A stretch of DNA of 64,000 nucleotides, taken from Nanobdellota archaeon (lineage in GTDB: Archaea > Nanobdellota > Nanobdellia > Pacearchaeales > GW2011-AR1). The stretch covers positions 1-64,000 of the forward strand of contig JAUSKC010000014.1 in NCBI GenBank assembly GCA_030647125.1. The letters run 5' to 3'. Positions within the stretch are counted from its first letter, which is position 1, and each line of letters opens with the position of its first letter. The notes beneath the pieces were generated by a model that searched no databases, was not told where the DNA came from, and was given only the letters and a program-made list of their open reading frames with translations. Below are positions 30,203-40,351 of this stretch, piece after piece. The translations under genes were made by a program, and so were the position numbers.

Positions 30203-31066
30203 ATGCTAGAATCCTTAATCAGGCCAAAAGAGGCTGAACAAAAACCCTGGAAAATGTTTTTCATAGGACTTGTTTATGCATCATTATCTTTAATACTTGT
30301 AAACTGGTTTTTTTCTTCCGATCCTGTCCTGTCCAAGGCGTCCGGAATGATTGTGATTGCATTTTGCGTAATGTTTTCATTGCCGTTTATGTACAGAATA
30401 ATTAAACTTGAAGAAAAAGAGGATGAAGAAATTGAAGGATTTTGGAGTGTCTGGAAAGTTCACAGCGACGCTATCTTTGCATTTATGTGGCTGTTCCTTG
30501 GATTTGTAATCGCTTTTTCATTTTGGAATATCATTTTACAAAATCCAGACCTTATGAATTTTCAAGTTGGAACTTACTGCCAGATAAATAGCCCTGGAAA
30601 TGTAGAAGATTGTGTAAGCAAGTATTCCACTGGGTCTTTACTTAATCCGACTGGAGCAGCATCTGATAAAATATCAAGATTCATAGCTATTTTAGAAAAC
30701 AATATTTATGTGATGATATTTACTTTGGTATTTTCTTTGATATTCGGGGCGGGAGCAATATTCGTTCTCGCGTGGAATGCATCAGTAATTTCCGCTGCAA
30801 TAGGCATATTTACAAAATACAATATAAATGAGATTCCTCTTGGTATTTCAAGGTACATGATTCATGGTTTCCCTGAAGTAACTGCTTATTTTATAACTGC
30901 TTTGGCTGGGGGAGTTTTTGGAGTGGGTTTTATAAGGCATGGTTTTAGAGATAAAAGATTTTTAAGGGTCTTGGGAAATGTTTTCATGTTGCTTTTTATT
31001 GCATTATTAGTTCTCGTCGTGGCTGCATGGGTCGAAGTTTACATAACTCCTATTATATTTAATTAA
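30203..31066 (+). CDS. SpoIIM/DUF95-family integral membrane protein
   Basis: The 287-residue protein has about six transmembrane segments and the family signature FVLAWNASVISAAIGIF followed by HGFPEVTAYFITALAGGVFGVGFIRHGF. SpoIIM is a spore-engulfment protein in Firmicutes; the role of archaeal relatives is unknown. I chose the ATG at 30203 rather than the TTG five codons earlier because TTTAAAAA about 26 nt before it predicts a leaderless message. No functional link with its neighbours can be seen. Confidence 0.82.
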   Translation: MLESLIRPKEAEQKPWKMFFIGLVYASLSLILVNWFFSSDPVLSKASGMIVIAFCVMFSLPFMYRIIKLEEKEDEEIEGFWSVWKVHSDAIFAFMWLFLGFVIAFSFWNIILQNPDLMNFQVGTYCQINSPGNVEDCVSKYSTGSLLNPTGAASDKISRFIAILENNIYVMIFTLVFSLIFGAGAIFVLAWNASVISAAIGIFTKYNINEIPLGISRYMIHGFPEVTAYFITALAGGVFGVGFIRHGFRDKRFLRVLGNVFMLLFIALLVLVVAAWVEVYITPIIFN

Positions 31067-31106
31067 TCGAGAAATCTTTATATATGAAGTTTTTTTATGA
31101 TTTTGA

Positions 31107-31244
31107 ATGAAGTACGCTTGTAAAAATTGCAATTTCAGATTTGAAAAAGATGTTGACGTAGAAGTAATGAAGTGTCCTTATTGCAATAGATACGAGGCCT
31201 TCAGGGAACGAAGCGCTGAAGAATTATTGGAGGAAGAAGATTAA
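31107..31244 (+). CDS. 45-residue zinc-ribbon protein
   Basis: Encodes MKYACKNCNFRFEKDVDVEV..., with CKNC and CPYC pairs separated by 17 residues: a rubredoxin-like zinc ribbon with an acidic tail (RSAEELLEEED). Such small ribbons are widespread in archaea, usually without known function. A TTTATATA box centred near 31079 lies 26-28 nt before the ATG and supports a leaderless start. It precedes aglB by 29 nt. Confidence 0.8.
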   Translation: MKYACKNCNFRFEKDVDVEVMKCPYCNRYEAFRERSAEELLEEED

Positions 31245-31273
31245 ATAAATAAAAATTCAAAAGAATTTTCATA

Positions 31274-33979
31274 ATGGAAGAACATAAAGAACTTGAAGAA
31301 AGAGAAAGGAAGATTTTTAATTATTTTAAAGAAAAAACCAATTGGGTAGTTTATCTGATTCTTGCAGGAATTCTTTATATTAATTTTTATATTAGAACTC
31401 TTAACATACCGGGACTTAAAGATGTAACAACTGGCGGCTGGACATTGGGCCCAGATTTGGATCCGTTTTTATTTTTAAGATGGACTAAAAATATTGTCGC
31501 CAATGGAAGCTTAATGGCTACAGATATGATGAGAAATGTCCCTTTAGGGTTTGACACGACGGGTGAGATGAAATTATTCCCATATATGATAGCTTGGTTG
31601 CATTATGCGCTTCAAGCTTTGGGTTTAAGCAATGATGTCACTTATTCTGCAATACTCTTTCCAGTATTCGCTGCGACTTTCACAGTAATCGCTTTTTTCT
31701 TATTCACAAGAAAGGTTTTTTACAAAGAAGATTCTAAAACAAGGGATATAATTGCATTGGTTGCGGCTGCTTTCCTTGTTGTTATGCCTGCATGGTTGCC
31801 TAGAAGCGTGGCAGGAATTCCTGAAAAAGAATCGCTTGCATTTGGCCTTATGTTTTTGGCTTTTTATTTTATTATTGGCGCGTTCATTGATAAAGGATTT
31901 GTAAAACGGCTTGCAAAAGGAATAGGCGCGGGAATATCAACAGCACTTATGGGATTGATATGGGGAGGAGTAATTTTTGTTTTTTATGTTATCGGGGCTT
32001 CATTTATAATCTATTTTTTCTATGGTAAAATAAAGAAAGAAGAAATTTATATATATGCTGCGTGGCTCGTGACTTCTTTTGCGCTTATGGCGCCTTTCTC
32101 AACAAGATACTCAATTAAAGTTTTATTACTATGGACTCCAACTTTATTTGCTCTTGGCGCGCTGATTTTAATTATTTTAAGCATGCTTGTAGCCAAAAAC
32201 AAAACAATAAAAAAATTCTCTGATGAAAAGAAAATACCTTTGGAGATTTGCGCTTTCATAACTTCTTCAATAATTATTCTTATTCTTGGATTAATTATTT
32301 TAGGGCCTAGTTTTTATTTATCAAAAGTAAGCGAGATTGGGGGAAACCTTGTAAATCCTTCGTCAAACAGGTTTGAAATGACTGTTGCAGAAAACAAGCA
32401 ACCATATTACGCGCCTGACTGGAAAAATAGCTTCGGCCCGGTTGTAGCAGGGATTCCAGTTTATTTCTGGTTATTTATGCTTGGAGCTGTCTTATTATTT
32501 TATAATCTTGGGAAAGAAATATCTTCCAAAAAAAGGAATAAAATACTTACATTTTTGTTTTTTATATTTTTAATAACTTTTATTTTCAGCAGAACATCAC
32601 AAAACAGCATTTTCAGCGGAGACAGTCAAATAAGTTTGATTGTTTATGCGGGAGGATTTTTACTTTTTGTAACAGGCCTGGTTTATTATTATATTAAAGA
32701 TAAGAGAGAGGGCTTCGATTTTTCAAATGCTAATTTTGGATATATCCTTTACATTGTTTTGTTTATATTATCTATGATTGGAGCAAGAGGAGGAATAAGA
32801 TTAATTATGTTCCTCGGAAATACGAGTCCTTTACTTGTTGCATTTTTGTTAGTAATAATTTCCAAGAAAGCTATTACAGATAAGGGAGAAAGTAAAATGT
32901 TTTTTGCCTTAATAGCGATCTTTTTAATTATCTCAGGATTATTTGCATTTTACTATGATTACAATGTTACAAAAAGCACTGCAGAAAGTTATGTTCCTGG
33001 AGGATACAATCAGCAATGGCAAAAAGCAATGGGATGGGTAAGAGAAAATACTACTGAAGAGGCTGTATTTGCGCACTGGTGGGATTATGGATACTGGGTT
33101 CAGACATTAGGAGAAAGAGCCACGGTTTTGGATGGAGGAAATAAAATAACTTACTGGAATCATCTATTAGGGAGGCATGTTTTGACGACGCCTGACAGGA
33201 TAGATTCGTTAGAATTTATGTATTCCCATAATGTTACAAATTTACTAATTGATTCTTCAGATATTGGAAAATATACAGCGTTTTCGAGCATCGGCTCAAA
33301 TGAAAATTATGACAGATACTCTTGGATACAAGACGTGCCCCTTAATGCGCAGCAATCTTACCAACAAGATAATCTAAGTTATTATGTTTATTCCGGGGGA
33401 ATTTATTTAGATGATGATATTATATGGAATCAAAACGGCACACAAATACTTTTGCCTAAAAGGAAAGCAGCAGTAGGAGCGGTAATTGTTCCGTCGCCAA
33501 AAAAAGGAGAGTATCTTCAACCAACTGCAGTAGTTATTTACAATTCAAAACAGTATCAAATTCCATTGCAATATATATATGTGGAAAACAAATTAATTAA
33601 TTTCGAAAGCGGCTTGCATGCAGGAATTTTTATTTATCCAAGTTTGGAGATAAACAGCAACGGGCAGGCAGGAATAAATAATATTGGAGCTTCATTATAT
33701 TTAAGCAACAGAACAGTGGATTCGTCAATAGCACAGCTTTATTTATTTGGAAGAAGTCCGGAAGGATTTAAATTAGCTCATACTGAAGAAAGCCCTGTTG
33801 TAAAAAACATTAAGGATCAGCTCAACTTTGAAGGGGATTTTATTTATTACCAAGGATTACAAGGGCCAATAAAAATATGGGATATAAGTTATCCAAAAAA
33901 TATTACCTATCATCCTGAATATTTGGAAACACAATTCCCTAATGACGCTCTTAAGAACGCAAAACCTGGAGAGTATTAA
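31274..33979 (+). CDS. aglB: Oligosaccharyltransferase AglB (STT3 family)
   Basis: Transfers a lipid-linked glycan to Asn in N-X-S/T sequons on the outer face of the membrane. The 901-residue protein has an N-terminal multi-helix region with the acidic site GPDLDPFLFLRW (Asp61/Asp63), another conserved external acidic loop, and the C-terminal soluble domain with WWDYG at 602-606, the catalytic sequon-binding motif. The TAA overlaps the next gene's start, the polyprenol-P sugar-1-P transferase, a direct functional neighbour. Together with the flippase downstream this forms the N-glycosylation core. Confidence 0.96.
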   Translation: MEEHKELEERERKIFNYFKEKTNWVVYLILAGILYINFYIRTLNIPGLKDVTTGGWTLGPDLDPFLFLRWTKNIVANGSLMATDMMRNVPLGFDTTGEMKLFPYMIAWLHYALQALGLSNDVTYSAILFPVFAATFTVIAFFLFTRKVFYKEDSKTRDIIALVAAAFLVVMPAWLPRSVAGIPEKESLAFGLMFLAFYFIIGAFIDKGFVKRLAKGIGAGISTALMGLIWGGVIFVFYVIGASFIIYFFYGKIKKEEIYIYAAWLVTSFALMAPFSTRYSIKVLLLWTPTLFALGALILIILSMLVAKNKTIKKFSDEKKIPLEICAFITSSIIILILGLIILGPSFYLSKVSEIGGNLVNPSSNRFEMTVAENKQPYYAPDWKNSFGPVVAGIPVYFWLFMLGAVLLFYNLGKEISSKKRNKILTFLFFIFLITFIFSRTSQNSIFSGDSQISLIVYAGGFLLFVTGLVYYYIKDKREGFDFSNANFGYILYIVLFILSMIGARGGIRLIMFLGNTSPLLVAFLLVIISKKAITDKGESKMFFALIAIFLIISGLFAFYYDYNVTKSTAESYVPGGYNQQWQKAMGWVRENTTEEAVFAHWWDYGYWVQTLGERATVLDGGNKITYWNHLLGRHVLTTPDRIDSLEFMYSHNVTNLLIDSSDIGKYTAFSSIGSNENYDRYSWIQDVPLNAQQSYQQDNLSYYVYSGGIYLDDDIIWNQNGTQILLPKRKAAVGAVIVPSPKKGEYLQPTAVVIYNSKQYQIPLQYIYVENKLINFESGLHAGIFIYPSLEINSNGQAGINNIGASLYLSNRTVDSSIAQLYLFGRSPEGFKLAHTEESPVVKNIKDQLNFEGDFIYYQGLQGPIKIWDISYPKNITYHPEYLETQFPNDALKNAKPGEY

Positions 33980-35004
33980 TGGAACCCCTAATTATAATTC
34001 CAATTATCGCAAGTTTTCTATTAGTTCTTTTTTCAATGAATTTTTGGATAAGAAAAGAACATCAAATAGGATTAGTTGGTGAGGACTTACATAAAAAAGA
34101 TAACAGGAAAGTAGCTAGCTCTGGAGGGATAATTATTGTTTTGGGATTTTTGTTTGGGGTCTTAATTTATATTGCCCTAGAAACATTTTATTTTAATTCA
34201 TCTGAAAACCTTATTTCTATTCTCGCCCTGCTTGTTTCTATTTTGATAATAAGTATAACTGGATTAATCGATGACTTATTTAGCTGGAAAAAAAGGATTG
34301 CTAACGAAATTAAAGATGGCGGCGGCCTTTCAGCAAGATTAAGGGTGTTATTGGTTTTACTTGCGGCAGTTCCATTAATGGTAATCAATGCTGGAACATC
34401 GACGATAATGGGAATTAGCCTAGGGCTTTTATATCCTTTAATTTTAGTACCTGTAGGAATTATAGGTGCTTCGACAGCATTTAATATACTTGCAGGATAT
34501 AACGGCTTAGAATCAAGTCAAGGAATAATAATCTTATCTGCTCTTTCAATTGTAACTTTCTTTACAGGAGCAAGATGGCTGAGTTTAATATCACTTATTA
34601 TGATCGGATGTTTATTGGCCTTTTATTTTTTTAATAAAACTCCTGCAAAAATCTTCCCAGGGGATGTTATGACTTATTCTGTCGGGGCATTAATTGCAAT
34701 AATTGCAATCTTGGGAAATGTAGAAAAGATAGCCATTTTCTTTTTTATTCCTTACATAATTGAAACTATTTTGAAAATCAGAGGAGGGTTAAAAAAACAG
34801 AGTTTTGCAAAACTCAACGATGATGGAGGGCTTGAAGTGCCTTATGAGAAATTTTATGGGTTGGAACATGTTGCAATTTATATCGCAAGCAAAATAAGAG
34901 GGAATAAGAAAGTACGTGAAATTGATGTCGTTTTCCTAATTAATGAATTCCAAATACTTATCATTTTAATTGGATTTTTTATATTTAGAGGAGGAATATT
35001 TTAG
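33979..35004 (+). CDS. Polyprenol-phosphate sugar-1-phosphate transferase (GPT/WecA/MraY superfamily, AglH-like)
   Basis: Starts lipid-linked glycan assembly by moving a sugar-1-P (often GlcNAc-1-P) from a UDP-sugar to a polyprenol phosphate. The 341-residue protein is polytopic with the family motifs: DLHKKDNRKVASSGG near residues 36-50, the catalytic DD pair at 98-99 (LIDDLFSWKKR), NGLE at 175-178 and the loop FPGDV at 226-230. It is fused by TAATG to aglB and followed five bases later by a flippase. Closest to eukaryotic Alg7/archaeal AglH in pattern. Confidence 0.93.
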   Translation: MEPLIIIPIIASFLLVLFSMNFWIRKEHQIGLVGEDLHKKDNRKVASSGGIIIVLGFLFGVLIYIALETFYFNSSENLISILALLVSILIISITGLIDDLFSWKKRIANEIKDGGGLSARLRVLLVLLAAVPLMVINAGTSTIMGISLGLLYPLILVPVGIIGASTAFNILAGYNGLESSQGIIILSALSIVTFFTGARWLSLISLIMIGCLLAFYFFNKTPAKIFPGDVMTYSVGALIAIIAILGNVEKIAIFFFIPYIIETILKIRGGLKKQSFAKLNDDGGLEVPYEKFYGLEHVAIYIASKIRGNKKVREIDVVFLINEFQILIILIGFFIFRGGIF

Positions 35005-35009
35005 TTATC

Positions 35010-36221
35010 ATGACTAAGATAAGTAAAGACCTTGTAAAAGGGAGTTTTATTCTTGTAGCATTTTTTGGATTGTTTAACTTGTTAAATTTTCTTTTTCAAT
35101 TTGCAATGGCGAGAAAACTCTCTGTTGATGATTATGGAATCTTGGCGGCGCTAACTTCATTGATTTACATTTTTGTTATATTCGCCGAGACAACGCAGAC
35201 AGCAATATCTGACTATGTAAGCAAAGAAAAAGATAAAGGCAAGGTTAAAGATATTCTCTTAAGATGGTTTTCCAAAGGAACTAAATTTGCACTAATTGTT
35301 TTTGTTTTTTATTCAATAATTGCAATACTCTTTTCAATTTATGCTAAGATAGAGTATCCTTTGCTCCTGCTTAACGGCCTTTTCATATTCAGTGTCTTTG
35401 TTATAGGAATAACGCGCGGAGCCCTTCAAGGCGAAAAGAAATTCTTCTCATTAGGGGCTAATATGGTAGCAGAAGCAACAATAAAGTTAAGCTTCGCGAT
35501 ATTTTTCGTGCTTCTTGGGTTTAAAGTTTATGGGGCGGTCTTAGGCGTTCTGCTCGGGGCATTCAGTGGATTTTTATTGTCATTTATCCCATTGCAAGAT
35601 GTTTTCAAGTCAGAAAGAAAGAAAGAGTATGAAGCAAATCATAAAAATTATTTGAAACCCGCTTTTCTAATTACTAGCATCGTCTTTTTAATGTATACTT
35701 TAGATGTTTTGATTGCAAAAATCTTCCTTGATGAATTTTCAGCAGGAGCTTACGCAATAGCAGCAACAATAGCCAAAACAATTTTCTTCGGAACTTTACC
35801 AGTAAGTAAGGCCATGTTCCCTTTGAGCAGCTCTGAAGAATCAAAAAAAGAAAGCAACAAGATATTATTTAGCTCAATTGGGGTTATTCTTGTTCTTGTA
35901 TTAATTGCGCTTTCTCTTTTTTATTTAATTCCGGATCTTATTATAAGAATATTTTCAGGCAAGATAATTAACCAATCAGTATCTGTTTTGTTTTATATTG
36001 GAATTGGAATTGGGTTAGTTTCTCTGTCAAATTTGATTCTTTTATATAAATTATCAAGAGGAATAACAAAAGGTTATGGATTATTGGCTATATTTCCTTT
36101 GATTGAAATAATATTATTAATTGTATTCTCTGGGGGGATAGTCACATTTGCGCGAACTTTTGCAATTGTAAATGCAATATTCTTTATTGGCTCAATATTC
36201 CTTCCATATCGTAAAGTGTAG
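35010..36221 (+). CDS. Oligosaccharide flippase (Wzx/MATE-like polysaccharide transporter)
   Basis: The 403-residue protein has 12 or so hydrophobic segments and typical Wzx features near the start (GSFILVAFFGLFNLLNFLFQFAMARKLSVDDYGILAALTSLIYIFVI). It likely flips the lipid-linked glycan to the outer face for AglB. It is immediately downstream of the sugar-1-P transferase. The last 38 bases overlap the convergent NodB-like gene. Confidence 0.88.
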   Translation: MTKISKDLVKGSFILVAFFGLFNLLNFLFQFAMARKLSVDDYGILAALTSLIYIFVIFAETTQTAISDYVSKEKDKGKVKDILLRWFSKGTKFALIVFVFYSIIAILFSIYAKIEYPLLLLNGLFIFSVFVIGITRGALQGEKKFFSLGANMVAEATIKLSFAIFFVLLGFKVYGAVLGVLLGAFSGFLLSFIPLQDVFKSERKKEYEANHKNYLKPAFLITSIVFLMYTLDVLIAKIFLDEFSAGAYAIAATIAKTIFFGTLPVSKAMFPLSSSEESKKESNKILFSSIGVILVLVLIALSLFYLIPDLIIRIFSGKIINQSVSVLFYIGIGIGLVSLSNLILLYKLSRGITKGYGLLAIFPLIEIILLIVFSGGIVTFARTFAIVNAIFFIGSIFLPYRKV

Positions 36222-36957
36222 AAAACTCTCCTTGTGTTTTTAACCATCTCAAATATTTCTCAAACTTAGTTACCATCCTTTTATCGTCGCAGAATCTTAT
36301 ATACCAAGGGATATTAAATTTAGATAAATCAGCAAATTCCCAAGGGTGAAAATAAAGATGAAGATATTTGTCACAAACAAGATTTATCTTTGATAAAAAC
36401 TTGAAGAAAAACAAAGGAAGGATTTTAAAGTCAAGCCAAAATATTGGGAACCTTATAATAGGCGTTACAGATGTTGGAATAATTAACAAGTTATCCTTAT
36501 AATGTGGGAAACGTTTCTTAGAAAGATTGTTATATCTGCCAGGAATGAAAGTTGGATTTAGTGAAGAATCATAAGTGTATCCTGCTTTTATTATCTCTTT
36601 AAGATTTATTTTCCTTAAGCGAGGCATTCTAAAACCTCTAACTTCTTTTCCAATAATCTTTTCAAGAATAACTTTGGACTTCTTCAAATCACCGACAGCA
36701 AATGAAGAATGTGAAACACTATGAGAAGCAATTTCATTATTCTTTGAAAGTTCTTTTATCATTTCTTGGTATTTCATAGCAAAATTAGCTGTCACAAAGA
36801 AAGTAGCTCTTGCATTATATTTGTCCAATAATTTCAACAATTTACCCAACCCATTTAACGACACGTTATACATTTCATCTTCAGAGATATTATAGCCATA
36901 TTCTTTTGGCAAGTCAAATTCTTCCAAATCAAAAGTCAAGAAAATCCTATTTTTCAT
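36184..36957 (-). CDS. Polysaccharide deacetylase family protein (NodB-like)
   Basis: Removes N- or O-acetyl groups from glycans using a metal-bound triad. The 257-residue protein has the first motif LTFDLEEFD (catalytic Asp and metal Asp/Glu) and the second SHSVSHSSF (metal-binding His residues) plus RMPR, the third motif, and DSSLNP typical of the family. No signal peptide, so it may act on a cytoplasmic or lipid-linked intermediate. The gene overlaps the end of the flippase and, by 11 bases, the GT2 gene upstream on its own strand. Confidence 0.85.
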   Translation of the reverse strand: MKNRIFLTFDLEEFDLPKEYGYNISEDEMYNVSLNGLGKLLKLLDKYNARATFFVTANFAMKYQEMIKELSKNNEIASHSVSHSSFAVGDLKKSKVILEKIIGKEVRGFRMPRLRKINLKEIIKAGYTYDSSLNPTFIPGRYNNLSKKRFPHYKDNLLIIPTSVTPIIRFPIFWLDFKILPLFFFKFLSKINLVCDKYLHLYFHPWEFADLSKFNIPWYIRFCDDKRMVTKFEKYLRWLKTQGEFSTLYDMEGILSQ

Positions 36958-37678
36958 ATTTCTTAGCCAATTCAGAATATTTAATTTTTAGCAAACTGAA
37001 AAACATTACAATTGAATCCTTCATTATATTTACCGTAGATGAATTGTATGTCTCTGGACGTGAAACAATAATTGGCATTTCTTTTATTTTAAAATTGTAT
37101 TTTAAAGACAGGAAAATTAATTCTGTGTCAAATGCAAATCTCTTTATCTTTTGTTGCGCAAAGAGTTTTCTTGCTGCAGAACTTCTAAATCCTTTTATTC
37201 CGGCTTGAGTATCAAGATAAGGATGATTCAATAAAATTCGCGATATTTTATTATAAATTATCCCTGGAATTTGGCGATTTAATTTAATCCTTTTTTTATT
37301 TTCCTTTTCAGCTAGATTTCGCGAACCTAGAACAACATCATACTCTTTAAGAGATTCAACAAGTTCATGCAAATAATCTAAAGAGTAAGCCAAATCACTG
37401 TCCATAAAACATATGTAATTTCCTTTAGAGGCCAACACTCCTTTTTTTATAGCATATCCTTTTCCTTTGTTTTTAGAGTAAGATATAAGTTTTATATTCC
37501 TTGTTTTGGGGAAGATTAAATGGCTGTGTAAGATTCTTAAAGAATTGTCTGTAGAACCATCGTTGACGAAGATAAATTCAAAATTAGGAAACTTTTTGGA
37601 GAATTTTTTTACTTCTTCGATTGTACCTATTAAAGTCCGGCTTCCGTTGTACACTGGCAAAATAACTGAAACTACCAT
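36947..37678 (-). CDS. Dolichyl/polyprenyl-phosphate sugar synthase (GT2, ALG5/DPM1-like)
   Basis: Transfers a hexose from a nucleotide sugar to polyprenyl phosphate. The 243-residue GT-A protein has FIFVNDGSTDNSL near the nucleotide-binding site and the metal-binding MDSDLAY (DxD), plus TQAGIKGFRSSAARKLF, a signature of DPM/ALG5 enzymes. TTTTAAAG 26 nt before the ATG supports the start. Its product could feed the GT-C transferases nearby. It is cotranscribed with the deacetylase by overlap. Confidence 0.88.
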   Translation of the reverse strand: MVVSVILPVYNGSRTLIGTIEEVKKFSKKFPNFEFIFVNDGSTDNSLRILHSHLIFPKTRNIKLISYSKNKGKGYAIKKGVLASKGNYICFMDSDLAYSLDYLHELVESLKEYDVVLGSRNLAEKENKKRIKLNRQIPGIIYNKISRILLNHPYLDTQAGIKGFRSSAARKLFAQQKIKRFAFDTELIFLSLKYNFKIKEMPIIVSRPETYNSSTVNIMKDSIVMFFSLLKIKYSELAKKYEK

Positions 37679-37758
37679 GTATTTTCAGAGAAATTAAGGA
37701 TTTTAAAGATATAGCATGCCAGAGAAAACTATAAAAGTCAAGCCCTAAGATTAATTAA

Positions 37759-38808
37759 ATGACACAAAAAAATCCTTTGGTTGAAGTCATAATTTTGACA
37801 CATAATAACAAGAAAATATTGAATGATTGCTTGAATTCATTGAAGAAAACACAGTATAAAAATATGAAAGTAACTGTTGTGGACCAAGATTCCAGTGACG
37901 GAACTGCCGAACTAATTAAGAAAAATTACCCTAAGTTTAATGTTTTTAGAAACGAGGTAAATGAAAGTTTTTCCGCGGCAAACAATAAAATCCTTAAAAG
38001 TTCCAAAGCAAAATACTGCATCTTATTAAATGACGACACAACACAAGAACCAAATTGGATTAATGAACTCGTCAAAGTTGCGGAAGGAGATGAAAAGATT
38101 GCCGCATTGCAACCAAAGATTTTAAGCATGAAAAATAAAAAGATGTTTGAGCATGCTGGAGCTGGGGGAGGATTTATTGATGTTTTTGGATATGAATTTT
38201 GTAGGGGAAGAATTTTTTCAGAAATTGAAGAAGATAAAGGACAGTATGATGATATAAAAGAAGTTTTTTGGGTCTGCGGCGTTGCATTATTTATAAGAAG
38301 AAAAGTTCTGGAAGAAGTTGGATATTTGGATGAAGATTTTGGATCTTATTTCGAAGAAACTGACTTAAGCTGGAGAATAAATTCAGCCAAATACTTGCAA
38401 AAATACATTCCAAGATCAGTTGTCTATCATGTTGGAAGCGCAACATGGGGAAACAAGAAAAATTCAGCAAAAAAAGAGTATCTTCTTCATAGAAACAGCT
38501 GGTTTGTTTTGGGGAAGAATTATTCCAGAAGAAACTGGTTTTGGATTCTACCTTCAAAATTCTTATTAGAAATGATAACAATTTTTGCTTTTCTCTTTAC
38601 AAATCCAAAAAAGTCATATGCTTCATTAAAAGGTTTTATTTGGTTTATATTAAATATAGGTAAAATAAATAAGGGGAATAAGAGAACTGAAAGCCTTAAA
38701 AAAATAAGTGATAGAGAATTAATTAAAAAGATGGTGAAAACAAGTGTTGCACTTCAGTATTTCATCTCGGGCAAGAAATATTTTAAAGAATATGAGAAAT
38801 TTTTATAA
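37759..38808 (+). CDS. GT2 glycosyltransferase, rhamnosyltransferase-like
   Basis: The 349-residue protein has the GT-A fold: VEVIILTHNNKKILNDCLNSLKKTQYKNMKVTVVDQDSSDGTAE, metal-binding LNDDTTQEPNWI, and the acceptor-side GYLDEDFGSYFEETDLSWRI characteristic of rhamnosyl-type GT2. The C-terminal basic helices suggest membrane association. A TATAAAA box centred 26 nt before the ATG predicts a leaderless message. It converges with the GT-C gene downstream. Confidence 0.85.
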   Translation: MTQKNPLVEVIILTHNNKKILNDCLNSLKKTQYKNMKVTVVDQDSSDGTAELIKKNYPKFNVFRNEVNESFSAANNKILKSSKAKYCILLNDDTTQEPNWINELVKVAEGDEKIAALQPKILSMKNKKMFEHAGAGGGFIDVFGYEFCRGRIFSEIEEDKGQYDDIKEVFWVCGVALFIRRKVLEEVGYLDEDFGSYFEETDLSWRINSAKYLQKYIPRSVVYHVGSATWGNKKNSAKKEYLLHRNSWFVLGKNYSRRNWFWILPSKFLLEMITIFAFLFTNPKKSYASLKGFIWFILNIGKINKGNKRTESLKKISDRELIKKMVKTSVALQYFISGKKYFKEYEKFL

Positions 38809-38812
38809 ATCA

Positions 38813-40321
38813 CTATTTTTTAAATTGATAAATAATTACTGATGTCTGTGTTTTTTGTGTGTCAAAGAACGTTGCGTAAACTGGATTTAAATCGTTTTGA
38901 ATTTTTGGAAGGTAGTTTTTAATATAATCATTATGCCAATTGTATGCCGACCAAAATAAATAATCGGCTTCGGGAACGTAGCCGGATGGAATTGACGTTG
39001 GGGGGTAATCAACAGGGATTAAATTTGGAGCGTAATAAATAATGTAAGGGGAAGACGTTTCTCCAATAATTCGCGAGCCATTTGGCAAATTAGTGTTCAT
39101 CCATAAAGACACTTGTTTTATATCATAGTATGACTGGGCCTTATCTTTTATTATCGCGTCCCCATAAGTATAATTATAATAAGCACCGGCCAAAAGCAAA
39201 ACAGAGACGACTAAAATTGCAGATATTTTGTAATTTTTCTGCAAGAACGACGCTATTTTTTCTATTGCTATTGCAGGGAAAACAACTAATGAAAGAACCG
39301 CTATAAACAAATACCTGTCTTCGGCTGCCTTTATTAAAAAGATAAAAAATGCCAAAGTAAATATTAATAACAAAGATAAAAATAAGTCGGATTTTAACAT
39401 TTTATTTTTATTTATTAAGTCATAGCCAACAAATAATCTTAATAGCACAATTAAAATGCCTGCAATAAATAAAATTAAGAAAGGCCATTGGAGTATATGT
39501 GGCAAAAATCCTAAAGTGTAATATGCAAAGGAGGTCTTCTCACCAGCACTCTGGGCATAATTCAATGCAGCAGGAAATAAACTCCCAGATGTAATAAAAT
39601 TATATGCAAATAAGATTACTATAGGAATCATACCAATAATACCCCCAATCCAAAAGGTCTTCTTTTTTAAGAAAGATAATTTCTGCGTGAATAATAAAAA
39701 GGCAATATAAACAAATCCTATCAATCCAACAGGATATCTTATTAAAATTGCAATTGATAAGAAAAATATTGAAAGAGCAAATGGCTTTAACTTTAATTCT
39801 TCTCCTGCCTTAAAAAAGAAATAAATGCTTAGAAGAGCGAAGAAAGGTGCAGGAACGTCAGTCAACATTCTCATTGAATAGAATATGTGAAGCCATGAGA
39901 CAGCCAGAACAGCTGAAGCGATTAAAGCAATTTTCTTGTTGTACATTTTCTCACCGATGAGATAAACCATTAAGATAGAAAAAAATGAAGGTAAAAATTC
40001 AAGGACAAATTTTGATGCCGGCTCTTCAAATCCAATTTTCATTAAGACAGCCCATATAAATGGGACTATAGGGGGCCTTATCATTATTTCTCCGACGAGA
40101 ATTGGCATTTGGCTGTAAGCAAACCCGGAAAGGATATTTTTTGCAAGAGTCCCGTAAATTAATTCATCCCACCACAACGCTTGGTCTTTTGTAATAGTGA
40201 AATAATAAAGACGAACTAAAAATGCAAAAACAAGCACGACTACTAAACCAAGATTATATTTATCACTTAACCAATTATAAATTTTTGATTCTCTTTTTTC
40301 CAAATTCTCTTCAGCTTCCAT
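38813..40321 (-). CDS. GT-C family glycosyltransferase (ArnT/PMT-like)
   Basis: The 502-residue protein has about ten transmembrane helices and, in the first external loop, DQALWWDELIYGTLAKNIL, the acidic pair used by lipid-sugar-dependent GT-C enzymes. The C-terminal ~90 residues form a soluble external domain. It probably transfers a sugar from a polyprenyl-phosphate sugar to an exported glycan or protein. A TTTTTAAC box is centred 26 nt before the ATG. Neighbouring the polyprenyl-P sugar synthase suggests a donor-user pair. Confidence 0.83.
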   Translation of the reverse strand: MEAEENLEKRESKIYNWLSDKYNLGLVVVLVFAFLVRLYYFTITKDQALWWDELIYGTLAKNILSGFAYSQMPILVGEIMIRPPIVPFIWAVLMKIGFEEPASKFVLEFLPSFFSILMVYLIGEKMYNKKIALIASAVLAVSWLHIFYSMRMLTDVPAPFFALLSIYFFFKAGEELKLKPFALSIFFLSIAILIRYPVGLIGFVYIAFLLFTQKLSFLKKKTFWIGGIIGMIPIVILFAYNFITSGSLFPAALNYAQSAGEKTSFAYYTLGFLPHILQWPFLILFIAGILIVLLRLFVGYDLINKNKMLKSDLFLSLLLIFTLAFFIFLIKAAEDRYLFIAVLSLVVFPAIAIEKIASFLQKNYKISAILVVSVLLLAGAYYNYTYGDAIIKDKAQSYYDIKQVSLWMNTNLPNGSRIIGETSSPYIIYYAPNLIPVDYPPTSIPSGYVPEADYLFWSAYNWHNDYIKNYLPKIQNDLNPVYATFFDTQKTQTSVIIYQFKK

Positions 40322-40351
40322 AGAAATTCATGTTTGTGAGGTTTTTAACTT